From Catellatospora sp. KI3 (GTDB lineage: Bacteria > Actinomycetota > Actinomycetes > Mycobacteriales > Micromonosporaceae), in contig NZ_JASAMB010000017.1 in the NCBI RefSeq assembly GCF_029948125.1, forward strand, positions 124,001-188,000: a DNA stretch of 64,000 nucleotides, in the 5' to 3' direction. The notes under the pieces are model-generated. The model made no database searches and was not told the origin of the DNA. It saw only the letters and a program-made list of their open reading frames with translations. Position numbers and translations under genes: made by a program. Positions 1-8,702 of this stretch are shown piece by piece. The first letter of the stretch is position 1; each line of letters opens with the position of its first letter.

Positions 1-120
1 CACCGCGCCGAGCCGCTGGCTGAGCGCCTCGGAGAACAGGCCGCCGCCCCGGTTCACGGCGTAGAAGTCGGCGGCGGAGGGGCGCCGCACCGGCGCCGCG
101 TGCAGCTCAGTCGATGACAT
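1..120 (-). CDS. Candidate CDP-alcohol phosphatidyltransferase, N-terminus only
   Basis: Only the first 40 residues lie inside the window; the rest is to the left of base 1. The ATG at 118-120 (minus strand) overlaps the last 14 bases of the preceding gene, so the two are likely translationally coupled. The visible protein starts MSSTELHAAPVRRPSAADFY and continues with a VNRGGG segment. The diagnostic CDP-alcohol phosphotransferase motif is not in the visible part. The call therefore rests on context: it is the third gene of a cluster with a glycerol-1-phosphate-dehydrogenase-like enzyme and a cytidylyltransferase-like enzyme, a set that in actinobacteria is commonly completed by a CDP-alcohol phosphatidyltransferase. 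That an ORF exists is well supported; the function is inferred. Confidence 0.5.
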   Translation of the reverse strand, partial: MSSTELHAAPVRRPSAADFYAVNRGGGLFSEALSQRLGAV

Positions 121-1177
121 CGGCGTAGTCTCCCACCCGCGCGCGGATCTGGTCGTAGTCCAGGTTCAGGTGCTCCAGGATGGTGTACCGGTCGGGCCGG
201 GTGCGCGGGGCGTACGCCACCGCGCGGGCGAAGTCGTCGTCGCTCAGGCCCAGGTCGGCGGGGCGGCGGGGCAGGTTGTGCCGTTTCAGGCACGCGTTGA
301 CCTCGTCGAACCGGGCCTGCTGCGCCGGGTCGGCCGCCGCCCGCAGGAACGTGCAGAACAGGGCGCCGAGGCCACACTGCTCGCCGTGCCCGCCGGTGCC
401 GGGGTACAGGATGTCCAGCGCGTGCGAGATCTCGTGGCAGCCGCCGCTGGCGGGGCGGGACGTGCCGGCTATCGCCATGGCCAGGCCGCTGGTGATCAGG
501 GACTCGGCCAGCACGGTCACGAAGCCGTCGTCGGTGACGTCGCCGGGGTGGCGCAGCACCGCCTCAGCGCCGGCCCGGGCCATCGCCACGGCCAGCCCGT
601 CCACCGGCTCGCCGGTCACCTCGTGCGAGAGCTGCCAGTCGGCGATGGCGTTGATGGTGCTCAGGGTCTCGCCGACGCCCGCGCGGGTCTGCCGGTCCGG
701 CCCCTGCTCGACGAAGTCGAGGTCGACCACGACCGCCAGCGGGATGTGCACGCCGTAGGAGCCCCGGCCGCCGTCGTGGTCGAGGGTGGCGATGGGGGAG
801 GCGATGCCGTCGTTGGCCAGGCTGGTCGCCACGGTCACCATCGGGATGCCGTACCGGGAGGCGGCGTACTTCGTCGTGTCGATGGTCTTGCCGCCGCCGA
901 TGCCGACGACGGCGTCCAGATTGCGTCCGCGCAGCTTCTCGCCGAGCGCCAGCGCCGACTCGACCGTCCCGCCCTCGACGTGCAGCACCAGCGCACGGCC
1001 GAGGGTGGGGGCGATCAGTTCGGCGATGCGCTCGCCCTGACCCGGGCCGACCACCACCGCGACGTCGCCACCGGCCGAGATGCGCCGGTCGACCAGCAGC
1101 GGTCCCAGCGCGGCGACAGCCCCGCGGCGTACGTCGATGCTCAGCGGGGTCTGCACCGATCGGGTCAGTAGCGGCAT
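107..1177 (-). CDS. Iron-containing alcohol dehydrogenase / sn-glycerol-1-phosphate dehydrogenase family protein
   Basis: 356 residues from ATG 1177, overlapping the end of the upstream nucleotidyltransferase gene by 13 bases. The Rossmann part has a GIGGGKTID glycine motif at residues 92-100 and an ANDG segment at 121-124. Asp180 (AIADW), His248 (CHEISH) and His264 (GHGEQ) fit the metal ligands of the glycerol-1-phosphate / AraM dehydrogenase family, which reduces dihydroxyacetone phosphate with NAD(P)H. The protein is cytosolic, with no signal or membrane segment. In the cluster it would supply a polyol phosphate that the next gene activates and the downstream transferase attaches to lipid. 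The family is clear, but related dehydrogenases act on other substrates, so the substrate is not certain. Confidence 0.82.
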   Translation of the reverse strand: MPLLTRSVQTPLSIDVRRGAVAALGPLLVDRRISAGGDVAVVVGPGQGERIAELIAPTLGRALVLHVEGGTVESALALGEKLRGRNLDAVVGIGGGKTIDTTKYAASRYGIPMVTVATSLANDGIASPIATLDHDGGRGSYGVHIPLAVVVDLDFVEQGPDRQTRAGVGETLSTINAIADWQLSHEVTGEPVDGLAVAMARAGAEAVLRHPGDVTDDGFVTVLAESLITSGLAMAIAGTSRPASGGCHEISHALDILYPGTGGHGEQCGLGALFCTFLRAAADPAQQARFDEVNACLKRHNLPRRPADLGLSDDDFARAVAYAPRTRPDRYTILEHLNLDYDQIRARVGDYADVID

Positions 1178-1914
1178 GCGATCTCCCGGGCGCGGGCCAG
1201 GTCGTCGTGGTTGTCGACCTCGACCCACTCCACCTTGCCGATCGAGGCGCCCCGCACGGTGCCGCCACGCTCGGCCAGCTCCTGGTAGCCGTCCTCGTAG
1301 TAGAGGTTGGGGTCGCGCTCCCAGGTGGCGCGCAGCGCGTCGGCCAGCGCGTCGGCGGCCTCGGGCCGGATCAGGGTGGCCCCGATGTACTCCCCGTGCG
1401 CGGTGGCCGGGTCCATCAGCTTGGTGATCCGGGCGAGGCGGCCGTCCGTACCGAAGATGACCTTCATCTCCTCGTCGGCCAGCTTCTTCACGTCGTCGAT
1501 CGCCAGCACGATGCCCGCGTCGGCGTAGGCGGCGTCGGCCGCCGCGGCCTGCAGGGTGCGCTCGATCGACACCGGGTGCACGGTGTCGCCGTTGACCAGC
1601 AGCACGCCCCGGGCGAAGTGCTCGCGCGCCAGCCACAGCGAGTACGCGTTGTTCCACTCCTCGGCCTTGTCGTTGTGCACGAGGGTGATGGTGACGCCGT
1701 ACTTCTCCTGCAGGGCGGCCTGGCGGACCTCGACGGCCTCGGCCCGGTAGCCGACCACGATCACTACCTCGGTGAACCCGGCCTCCGCCAGGTTGGCCAG
1801 GGCGATGTCGAGGATCGTGATGTCCCCGTCCACCGGCACCAGGGCCTTGGGCAGCGTGTCGGTGTACGGCCGCAGTCGCCGTCCAGCGCCGGCGGCCAGC
1901 ACCATGCCGATCAT
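1165..1914 (-). CDS. Nucleotidyltransferase (phosphocholine / inositol-phosphate cytidylyltransferase-like)
   Basis: 249 residues. The start is ATG 1914 because AAGGAG lies just upstream and the protein then opens with MIGMVLAAGAGRRLRPYT, the nucleotide-binding signature G-x-G-x-R-L of sugar-nucleotidyltransferases; an in-frame start further upstream would add about 35 non-conserved residues. NGDT near residue 115 supplies the metal-binding Asp, and EWVEVDNHDDL near the C-terminus is typical of LicC-like cytidylyltransferases. The enzyme would transfer CMP (or another NMP) from NTP to a phosphorylated alcohol. It is the first gene of a three-gene unit whose members overlap. Fold assignment is strong; nucleotide and acceptor are inferred from the neighbours. 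Confidence 0.82.
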   Translation of the reverse strand: MIGMVLAAGAGRRLRPYTDTLPKALVPVDGDITILDIALANLAEAGFTEVVIVVGYRAEAVEVRQAALQEKYGVTITLVHNDKAEEWNNAYSLWLAREHFARGVLLVNGDTVHPVSIERTLQAAAADAAYADAGIVLAIDDVKKLADEEMKVIFGTDGRLARITKLMDPATAHGEYIGATLIRPEAADALADALRATWERDPNLYYEDGYQELAERGGTVRGASIGKVEWVEVDNHDDLARAREIACRY

Positions 1915-2101
1915 GGTCACTCCTTCGCAAGGGGTTAAGTCGCTGGTGAAGGCTACTGCACCGGTCGACTGGGCGATGGTGCGGACGTGGCCGGATGCAC
2001 ACGCCCGAAGCCATGACAAGTCTTGCGAACTGCCCGAACCAGCCCCAAGATGTCCGTACGGTGCGTTTCAATGAGGTTGCGTTCCGAAGGGGTGGTTGCA
2101 G

Positions 2102-2512
2102 ATGACCCATGCCATGCAGGTGCGAGAGGCGATGAGCAAGCCGGTGCTGCTGGTCGGACCGCAGCACACGCTGCGGCAGGCGGCCCAGCTCATGTCGATG
2201 CGCCGCGTCGGCTCGGCGATCGTGATAGACCCCGATGGCGAGGGGCTCGGGATAATGACCGAGCGGGACATCCTCAACGCCATCGGCTCCGGGCTCGACC
2301 CGGACGTGGAGCAGTGCGCGGGCCACATCACCTGGGACGTGGTGTACGCGTCCCCCGACTGGAGCCTCGAAGAGGCCGCCATGGCGATGACCCGGGGCGG
2401 GTTCCGCCACCTGGCCGTCCTGGAGGGCGACGAGATCCTCGGCATCATCTCCGTACGGGACCTGATGCGCGTCTGGGCGCTCCGCCGCGCGGAGGCCACC
2501 GCCAACGTCTGA
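2102..2512 (+). CDS. CBS-domain protein (tandem CBS pair)
   Basis: 136 residues from ATG 2102; GGGG at 2089-2092 is at a usual ribosome-binding distance, whereas an in-frame TTG at 2096 is too close. Two CBS repeats fill the protein: residues about 6-65 (VREAMSKPVLLVG to IMTERDILNAIG) and about 72-132 (ITWDVVYASPDWSLEEA to GIISVRDLMRVWA). Stand-alone CBS pairs bind adenine nucleotides and regulate partner proteins; no partner domain is fused here. It is divergent from the head-group module at its left and sits about 80 bases before an aminotransferase gene on the same strand. No ligand can be read from the sequence. Confidence 0.85.
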   Translation: MTHAMQVREAMSKPVLLVGPQHTLRQAAQLMSMRRVGSAIVIDPDGEGLGIMTERDILNAIGSGLDPDVEQCAGHITWDVVYASPDWSLEEAAMAMTRGGFRHLAVLEGDEILGIISVRDLMRVWALRRAEATANV

Positions 2513-2593
2513 GCAGCGAGTTCCCCCGCCCACACGCCCACCGGCAGGTGGGTGGGGGTGTCTCGCATTTCGGGCCGATTACGCTTGGTGGCC

Positions 2594-3706
2594 ATGACCG
2601 CCGAGCAGCTCATCTCGTTCGCCCGGGGCGCCCCGAGCCTGGACATCGTGGATGTCGAGGGCCTCAGCGCCGCCGCTGTCCGCGCCTTCGCCGCCGACCC
2701 GGCCGGCCTCACCGCGTACGGCAACTCCTACGGTTACGCACCGCTGCGTAAGTGGGTCGCCGACAAGCACGGTGTCGCCGTCGACCAGGTCCTCATCACC
2801 AACGGCTCGCTGCAGGCCGACGCCTTCCTGTTCAACCAGCTGGTCAAGCCGGGCGATCACGTGGTGGTCGAGAAGCCGACCTACGACCGGACGCTGCTCA
2901 ACCTGCGCTCGCTGGGCGCCCACGTGCACCAGGTGACGGTGCGCCCCGACGGCATCGACACGGCCGAGCTGCGCGCGCTGCTGGAGTCCGGGGTGCGCCC
3001 GACGCTGGCGCACATCATCCCGAACTACCAGAACCCGGCGGGCGTGACCCTGTCGGTGGAGAAGCGCCGGGAGCTGCTCGAACTGGCCACCGAGTACGGC
3101 TTCACGATCTTCGAGGACGACCCGTACGTCGACATCCGCTTCCGCGGCGAGGCGCTGCCCTCGATGCTGTCGGAGACGAAGCTCGCCGGTGGCGGGGCCG
3201 CTGACGTGGTCGTGCACGCGAGCTCGTTCACCAAGACGGTCTGCCCCGGCGTGCGGGTGGGCTACCTGATCGGCTCGAAGCAGATCATCGACGACATCGC
3301 CCGCAACGCCACCAACCTCTACATCTCGGCGGGCCAGGTCGCGCAGGGCATCGTGTACGAGTTCTGCCGCTCGGGCGACATCGACCGCTCGGTGGCCACG
3401 GTCAGCGCGGCGCTGGCCGAGCGGGCCTCGGTGCTGGCCGAGTCGCTGCGCAAGCACATCCCGGGCGTGGAGTTCACCGAGCCCGACGGCGGCTACTTCC
3501 TCTGGATCGAGCTGCCCTCGGACGTGCACGTGGACAGGCTGCTGCCCGCGGCGGCCGAGCGCGGCGTCGCGGTGGTGAAGGGCTCCGACTTCCTCCTGGA
3601 GGGCGGCACCAGCGCTCTGCGGCTGGCGTTCAGCGCGGTCACGGTCGACCAGATCGACGAGGGCGTGCGGCGGCTGGCCGACGCCGTCGAGGCCGTACGC
3701 GGCTGA
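2594..3706 (+). CDS. PLP-dependent aminotransferase, class I/II (2-aminoadipate / MocR-core type)
   Basis: 370 residues from ATG 2594. An in-frame GTG about 40 bases upstream would add an unconserved extension. The fold-type I pattern is complete: SYGYAPLRKWV substrate-side motif, NGSLQADAFL cofactor loop, NYQNPAG with the conserved Asn, EDDPYVDIRF with the cofactor Asp, SSFTKTVCPGVRVGY with the Schiff-base Lys, and the carboxylate-binding Arg in the final ALRLAFS segment. It lacks the N-terminal GntR domain of true MocR regulators, so it is a free enzyme. The family includes 2-aminoadipate and aromatic or branched-chain aminotransferases; the exact substrate is not readable. A strong terminator follows 10 bases after the stop. 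Confidence 0.87.
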   Translation: MTAEQLISFARGAPSLDIVDVEGLSAAAVRAFAADPAGLTAYGNSYGYAPLRKWVADKHGVAVDQVLITNGSLQADAFLFNQLVKPGDHVVVEKPTYDRTLLNLRSLGAHVHQVTVRPDGIDTAELRALLESGVRPTLAHIIPNYQNPAGVTLSVEKRRELLELATEYGFTIFEDDPYVDIRFRGEALPSMLSETKLAGGGAADVVVHASSFTKTVCPGVRVGYLIGSKQIIDDIARNATNLYISAGQVAQGIVYEFCRSGDIDRSVATVSAALAERASVLAESLRKHIPGVEFTEPDGGYFLWIELPSDVHVDRLLPAAAERGVAVVKGSDFLLEGGTSALRLAFSAVTVDQIDEGVRRLADAVEAVRG

Positions 3707-3715
3707 CGAGTTCAA

Positions 3716-3755
3716 ACAGCCCGGCACCCGGTCGTACCCGGGGCCGGGCTGTTTT
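3716..3755 (+). terminator. Rho-independent terminator after the aminotransferase gene
   Basis: The arms AACAGCCCGGC (3715-3725) and GCCGGGCTGTT (3743-3753) pair perfectly around a GC-rich loop and are followed by TTTT. Confidence 0.85.
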
Positions 3756-4143
3756 CGTACCCATAGGTCGGTTCGCATATCCGACTGGAGTTCTGTCGTA
3801 TTTCTGACATTGGCTGAGCCGTCGCGCAGGGTTCCCTCGCGCGCGTTCCGTGGCTCAGAATTCGACCGGCGCGTCGACTGCGTGCCGACAGCTTTGCCCC
3901 GCCCCCGATGAAAGAGGAACGGACACCCACCCCCCACCCCGGGTGCCGTTCCGGCGCCGGGTGGACCCGCCGCACATTCCCCCCGAACGCGGCGACACGT
4001 CCACCCGGCGCCATCGTCGTCTCCGGACCTCCGCGAGGACGCGACGCGTACCCGCACGGGCGTGTCGGCGGCCCGATGCCCCTGGCGCGTAGCCTGTCGT
4101 CGGAGTCGCCGCCGCAGCGGCGGCCGTGCGAAGGGGGCGAGCT
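3756..4143. other. Intergenic region before corA
   Basis: About 390 bases without a credible gene. The first 130 bases are AT-richer and contain ATTTCTGACATT, compatible with promoter DNA. A TGAGCC near 3816 and a GGCTCA near 3850 could close a long stem. No known riboswitch pattern was recognised. Confidence 0.4.
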
Positions 4144-5304
4144 GTGGTCGACGACATCCGGGACGAACCTGGCCGGCGAGCCTCCAACGGCGACCGGCTG
4201 ACCCGCGCGTTCAGCGCCCCGGCCCGCGCCGTGAGCAGGCTGGTCTCCGGCATCGGCCTCGGCGCCGACGAGGCGTCGGCGATCCCGGCGCAGGCCGGTG
4301 CGCGCCGGGACGCCATCGTCGACTGCGCCATCTACGACAACCAGGGGCGGCGGCTGCCGTCCGGCGGGGACTACCGCGAGGCGCTGACGCAGGCCAAGCG
4401 CACGCCGGGGGCGTTCGTGTGGCTGGGGCTGCACGCACCCGACGCGGACCAGATGGCGGGCATCGCCGAGGCGTACGACCTGCACGAGCTCGCGGTCGAG
4501 GACGTGGTCAGCGCCGGGCAGCGGCCCAAGCTGGAGCAGTTCGGCGACGTGCACTTCCTCGTGCTGCGCACCGCCCGCTACGTGGAGCACCAGGAGCTGA
4601 CCGAGAACTCCGAGGTCGTCGAGACCGGTCAGATCATGCTGTTCATCGGGCCGGACTTCGTCATCTCGGTGCGCCACGGCAACGCCTGCCGGCTCAAGCC
4701 CGTGCGCGAGCACCTGGAGAGCCGCCCGGAGCTGCTGCGCCAGGGCCCGTGGGCAGTGGCGTACGGCGTGCTCGACCACGTCGTCGACCTGTACGTGCTG
4801 GCCGCCGACGGCATCGGCAACGACGTGGACGTGCTCGAGGAGGCCGTGTTCTCGCGCGACTCCAGCGGCCGGATGCAGCGCATCTACCAGCTCAAGCGGG
4901 AGCTGGTGGAGTTCAAGCGCGCCGCGCTGCCGCTGCAGCGCCCGCTGCAGGCGATGCTGTCGGACACCCCGGAGATCACCAAGGAGCTGCGCAAGTACTT
5001 CCGGGACGTGCAGGACCACCTGGCCCGCGTGGTCGAGCAGGTGGGCTCGTACGACGACCTGCTGATCTCGATCATGCAGGCGCGGCTGGCCCAGGTGTCC
5101 GTCGACCAGAACAACGACATGCGCAAGATCGCCGCGTACGCCGGTATGGCCGCCGCGTGGACCGCCATCACCGGCGTCTACGGCATGAACTTCGAGTTCA
5201 TGCCAGAGCTGCACATGCGCTACGGCTACCCGATCACCATGGCGTTCGCCCTGGCCGTCTCGTACGGCATCTACCGCTCGTTCCGGCGCTCCGGCTGGCT
5301 GTGA
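4144..5304 (+). CDS. corA: CorA family magnesium/cobalt transporter
   Basis: 386 residues. GTG 4144 is chosen because AGGGGG at 4132-4137 is spaced 7 bases before it; a GTG at 4126 is also in frame but has no such site. The long N-terminal cytoplasmic part has the CorA alpha/beta funnel (VWLGLHAPDADQMAGIAEAY, LHELAVEDVVSAGQRPKLEQ), then a charged helix, and ends with two membrane helices. The first begins IAAYAGMAAAWTAITGVYGMNF, with the diagnostic GMNF loop followed by the acidic EFMPEL segment. The C-terminus FRRSGWL follows the basic-end rule of CorA. The protein forms a pentameric Mg2+ channel in the inner membrane. An intrinsic hairpin immediately follows the stop. Confidence 0.93.
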   Translation: MVDDIRDEPGRRASNGDRLTRAFSAPARAVSRLVSGIGLGADEASAIPAQAGARRDAIVDCAIYDNQGRRLPSGGDYREALTQAKRTPGAFVWLGLHAPDADQMAGIAEAYDLHELAVEDVVSAGQRPKLEQFGDVHFLVLRTARYVEHQELTENSEVVETGQIMLFIGPDFVISVRHGNACRLKPVREHLESRPELLRQGPWAVAYGVLDHVVDLYVLAADGIGNDVDVLEEAVFSRDSSGRMQRIYQLKRELVEFKRAALPLQRPLQAMLSDTPEITKELRKYFRDVQDHLARVVEQVGSYDDLLISIMQARLAQVSVDQNNDMRKIAAYAGMAAAWTAITGVYGMNFEFMPELHMRYGYPITMAFALAVSYGIYRSFRRSGWL

Positions 5305-5307
5305 CCG

Positions 5308-5339
5308 GGTGAGGGGGCGCGGCCCGCGCACCCCTCACC
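5308..5339. terminator. Bidirectional terminator between convergent genes
   Basis: GGTGAGGGG pairs with CCCCTCACC around a self-complementary GC-rich core. It lies between corA (plus) and the next minus-strand gene, so it can serve both. Confidence 0.65.
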
Positions 5340-5348
5340 GCGCGAGCC

Positions 5349-6020
5349 CTACATCCGGCTGTTCTTCGAGCCCGACGAGGAGTACTTCGCGACGAAGCTG
5401 TCGGTCGCGTCGCTGGCCGACTCGGCCATGTCGTCGACCTTCGACTTCATGCCGCTGCGGCTGTCCTTGAGCGACGACGACGCCGAGTGCAGCTTGTCGG
5501 CGGTCTTGTCCATCGCCTTGCTGGCGTGGTGGGTCGCCTTGTCGATGGCCGAGTCGGCCTTGCCGGAGATCTTGTCCACCGCCGAGCGGCCCTCGCCCCG
5601 CACCGACTCCAGCGCCTGGCTCGGGTCGTACTCCGACCACTGCTGCTGCTTGCGCCGCTTCACGACCAGCGCGCCCACCGCACCCGCGGCGATGCCCGCC
5701 GCGAGCAGGCCGACGAGCATCTTGGTGTTCCTGTGCGACACCTGCGCCTCCTTCTTCCGCGCCTTGGCCTTCACCTTCTTCGCGGTGGCGGTGGCGTTCG
5801 CCGCGCCCTCCCGGTACGCCGCGATCAGCGGCGCCAGGGTGGACATCGTCGAGTCGATCCCGCCGGAAGTGGCGCGGCGCATCATTCCGGTGGTCGGGCC
5901 CATCTTGGTGCCGACACCGCCGGCGGCGTGCGTCGCCGCCTGCAGGAAATGGTCCCAGCTCTGGCCCATTTCTTCCCGCATGAGCTGCCCGCGCGTCTTG
6001 TGCGCTTTGAAACCGAGCAT
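5349..6020 (-). CDS. Membrane-anchored protein with amphipathic C-terminal repeats, function unknown
   Basis: 223 residues from ATG 6020, preceded by a GGGG purine run. The first 60 residues are rich in Gly and Met (AHAAGGVGTKMGPTTGMMRR). A basic stretch KKVKAKARKKEAQ precedes a single membrane helix, residues about 110-130 (MLVGLLAAGIAAGAVGALVV), followed by VKRRK. The last 85 residues form a heptad-like, Lys/Asp/Ser-rich amphipathic region with repeating units (VDKISGKADSAIDKA, MDKTADKLHSASS, MKSKVDDMAESASD), resembling YtxH-type and LEA-like proteins. This suggests a cytoplasmic tail that lies on a surface or coils. It stands alone, convergent with corA and divergent from the cyclophilin gene. 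No enzyme motif is visible. Confidence 0.7.
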   Translation of the reverse strand: MLGFKAHKTRGQLMREEMGQSWDHFLQAATHAAGGVGTKMGPTTGMMRRATSGGIDSTMSTLAPLIAAYREGAANATATAKKVKAKARKKEAQVSHRNTKMLVGLLAAGIAAGAVGALVVKRRKQQQWSEYDPSQALESVRGEGRSAVDKISGKADSAIDKATHHASKAMDKTADKLHSASSSLKDSRSGMKSKVDDMAESASDATDSFVAKYSSSGSKNSRM

Positions 6021-6246
6021 GATCCCCCGCCTTCCTGCCGCCCGCCCCCGCGCGCGGCAGACATTGGCCGACGGGCGCCCCCGCGCCCGCGCCGTGGTGC
6101 ACAAGGCGCGCGATCGCAGTTGCGAAGGCGCGCCCCGCTCATGTCCCCGAGTGCCATCCTGCCTCGCCGGACGCCTCCGCACCACCGGAACGGGCACATG
6201 GGAGAATCTGTCGGTAACTGACCGCCGATATTTCGGGAGATGAGAC

Positions 6247-6762
<516 letters not shown>

Positions 6763-6772
6763 TCTCGTCCGC

Positions 6773-7702
6773 ATGACGTCTCCCGCACCCCAGAGCGGTC
6801 AAGCCGCCGTACCAGTCTGCTACCGCCACCGGGGGCGGGAGACGCATCTCAGCTGCACCCGCTGCGGCCGCCCGATCTGCCCCGACTGCATGATCCCGGC
6901 CTCGGTCGGGCACCAGTGCCCCGACTGCGTCGCCGAGGGGCGGCGCACCCAGCGCCCGGCCCTGACCCACTTCGGCGGGTCGCAGATCGGCATGCACGGG
7001 TACGTAACCAAGGCGCTGATCGGCCTCAACGTCGGCGTGTTCGTGATCCTCGCCGCCCTCTACGGGATGGGCACGCTGACCCGCGGCTCGACCCCCGTGC
7101 ACGAGTGGGGGGCGGCGCTCGGGCTCACCGTCACCAAAGCCCAGGGCGGCTACTACGAGGGCGCGCTGCCGCAGTTCGGCGAGGTGCTGACCGGCATCCA
7201 CGACGGCGGCTACTACCGCCTGCTGACGGCGATGTTCCTGCACTACGGCGTGATCCACCTGGCGCTGAACATGTGGGCGCTGTGGGTGCTCGGCCGCTCG
7301 CTGGAGGCGGCCCTGGGCCCGGTCCGCTTCGGCGCGCTGTACCTGATCTGCGGCTTCGGTGGCAACGTGGCCTGCGCCCTGCTGAGCCCGTACGCGTTCT
7401 CCGCCGGTGCCTCCACCGCCATCTACGGCCTGTTCGCGGCGTACTTCTTCGTGCTGCGGCGACTGGGCCGCGACGCGATGTCGGTGCTGCCCATCATCGC
7501 GATCAACGTGGTGCTGTCGTTCTCGATCCCCGGCATCTCCTGGCAGGGCCACCTCGGCGGCCTGGTCACCGGCGCCGTCTGCGGGCTGGGCCTGGCCTAC
7601 GCACCGCGCGAGAACCGCAACTTCGTCCAGGCGGTGGTGCTCGCCGGGGTGTTCGCGGTGCTGGTGGCGCTGGCGGTGTTCGTACCACCGATCGCGCAGT
7701 AA
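6773..7702 (+). CDS. Rhomboid family intramembrane serine protease with N-terminal zinc-finger
   Basis: 309 residues from ATG 6773. Residues about 15-55 hold a B-box-like metal site: CYRHRGRETHLSCTRCGRPI followed by CPDCM and HQCPDC. Then follow about six membrane helices. The catalytic Ser is Ser214 in GASTAIYGLF and the His partner is His260 in WQGHLGGL; HYGVIHLALNMWAL is the conserved helix-2 HxxxN region, so the protease core is complete. Rhomboids cut single-pass membrane proteins within the bilayer. The zinc-finger head is common in actinobacterial rhomboids and may select partners, but its role is not established. It sits directly downstream of the cyclophilin gene. Confidence 0.93.
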   Translation: MTSPAPQSGQAAVPVCYRHRGRETHLSCTRCGRPICPDCMIPASVGHQCPDCVAEGRRTQRPALTHFGGSQIGMHGYVTKALIGLNVGVFVILAALYGMGTLTRGSTPVHEWGAALGLTVTKAQGGYYEGALPQFGEVLTGIHDGGYYRLLTAMFLHYGVIHLALNMWALWVLGRSLEAALGPVRFGALYLICGFGGNVACALLSPYAFSAGASTAIYGLFAAYFFVLRRLGRDAMSVLPIIAINVVLSFSIPGISWQGHLGGLVTGAVCGLGLAYAPRENRNFVQAVVLAGVFAVLVALAVFVPPIAQ

Positions 7703-7789
7703 TGCCGCACAACGTGTGCGATCGGTGTCAATAGGGCCTCCCATGAGTGACTCGCGTGACGCTTGTCACGCGGCATCGTTGGTCCTTAC

Positions 7790-8284
7790 ATGGACGTCTT
7801 CTCGCGTACGTTCCTCCCCGCCACCGGCGAGGCCGGCATCCCCATGGCCACGGTCAGCCGGCACATGCCGATCTTCCGCCGCTGCATCGAGGCGGGCGAC
7901 GCCACCGTGCTCGTCGCCCGCGCGCTGCGCCCCGAGCGGCCGCTGGGCCGCGAATACCTGCTGCTGCTGACGTACCGCCGCCTGGTCATCACCCAGGAGA
8001 GCCGCATCCTGCGGCGCCTCCGGCTGCACCTCAACACCGACCTGCGGCACCTGGCGAACGTCACCTGGCACCCGGACCCGCGCCTGTCGGCCATCGAGTT
8101 CGCGGCCACGGCCGTCGACGGCATCCGCGAGCGGTTCTGGATCCACGCGGGCCACCCCAAGCAGGTATGGCACCTCGACGCCCTGTTCAGCCACGTCTTC
8201 AAGCCGAAGCTGATCGCCCAGCGCGCCGCCTCCCCGGACGCCACCCCCTACCGCTCCTTCGCCGACCACCTCGTCGGCGCCTGA
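7790..8284 (+). CDS. Conserved-looking protein of unknown function, 164 residues
   Basis: ATG 7790 gives MDVFSRTFLPATGEAGIP; an in-frame TTG at 7763 has no ribosome-binding site. The protein is soluble, Arg- and His-rich (CIEAGDATVLVARALRPERP, LLLLTYRRLVITQESRILRR, ATAVDGIRERFWIHAG), with alternating hydrophobic strands and no signal or membrane segment. The pattern LLTYRRLVITQ followed by WHPDPRLSAIEF recalls PH-like small beta-barrel proteins that carry a 'what is its activity in this lineage' type of assay-free annotation, but I do not recognise the family. Codon use matches neighbours. It is flanked by 60-400 base gaps and is probably transcribed alone. Confidence 0.7.
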   Translation: MDVFSRTFLPATGEAGIPMATVSRHMPIFRRCIEAGDATVLVARALRPERPLGREYLLLLTYRRLVITQESRILRRLRLHLNTDLRHLANVTWHPDPRLSAIEFAATAVDGIRERFWIHAGHPKQVWHLDALFSHVFKPKLIAQRAASPDATPYRSFADHLVGA

Positions 8285-8702
8285 CGGACCGGCGACGCCT
8301 CAGCGCGCGGCAGGTCCGCCGTCCGGGGCGCTCGCGGCCGGCAGGTCCGCCGTTCACCGCGTTCGCGGTCGGCAAGATCGGCGTCCGAGGTCGGAGGGTG
8401 CGGTCCTCGGCCGCTTTTCGACCGCGCGCTGCGATCAACCGGGGTGGCCCCCGGCCGTGGCCGGAGCGGGCGCCAGGCCATTTCGAACGGTGATCGTGGG
8501 TTGCGGTCGAGACGCGGGTTCGACGTAGGTGTTCTGACCGCAGACGGTGATCACCCGCCCCGCGCCTTCGCTGCGCTCCGTGCCCCGCGCTCCGTGCTCC
8601 GTGCTCCGCGCAGCGCAGAGCCGGACCGGGGGTGGCCGGAACGGGCGCGTAGCTTGACCGAGGCCTTACCTGGTTCGTACACGGGTCGGACATGATGGCG
8701 GC
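8285..8702. other. Intergenic region before the two-component genes
   Basis: About 420 bases without a credible gene. It begins with three imperfect direct repeats (separate entry). A run of CTCCGTG and similar units is at 8575-8625. TTGACC at 8654-8659 with TACACG about 18 bases further on could be the promoter of the response-regulator gene; this pairing is weak. Confidence 0.4.
8304..8384. repeat. Three imperfect direct repeats, about 30-base period
   Basis: Units begin CGCGCGGCAGGTCCGCCGT (8304), CGCGGCCGGCAGGTCCGCC (8333) and CGCGGTCGGCAAGATCGGCG (about 8364). They lie directly downstream of the 164-residue gene. The third unit has diverged. Confidence 0.5.

Noticed and set aside
170-1171. 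Plus-strand frame opposite the dehydrogenase gene
   Set aside because: The sense gene has intact family motifs; the antisense frame has no ribosome-binding site or recognised pattern.
3814-3856. Possible Mg2+-sensing RNA upstream of corA
   Set aside because: A TGAGCC/GGCTCA pairing exists, but none of the conserved M-box sequence elements was recognised.
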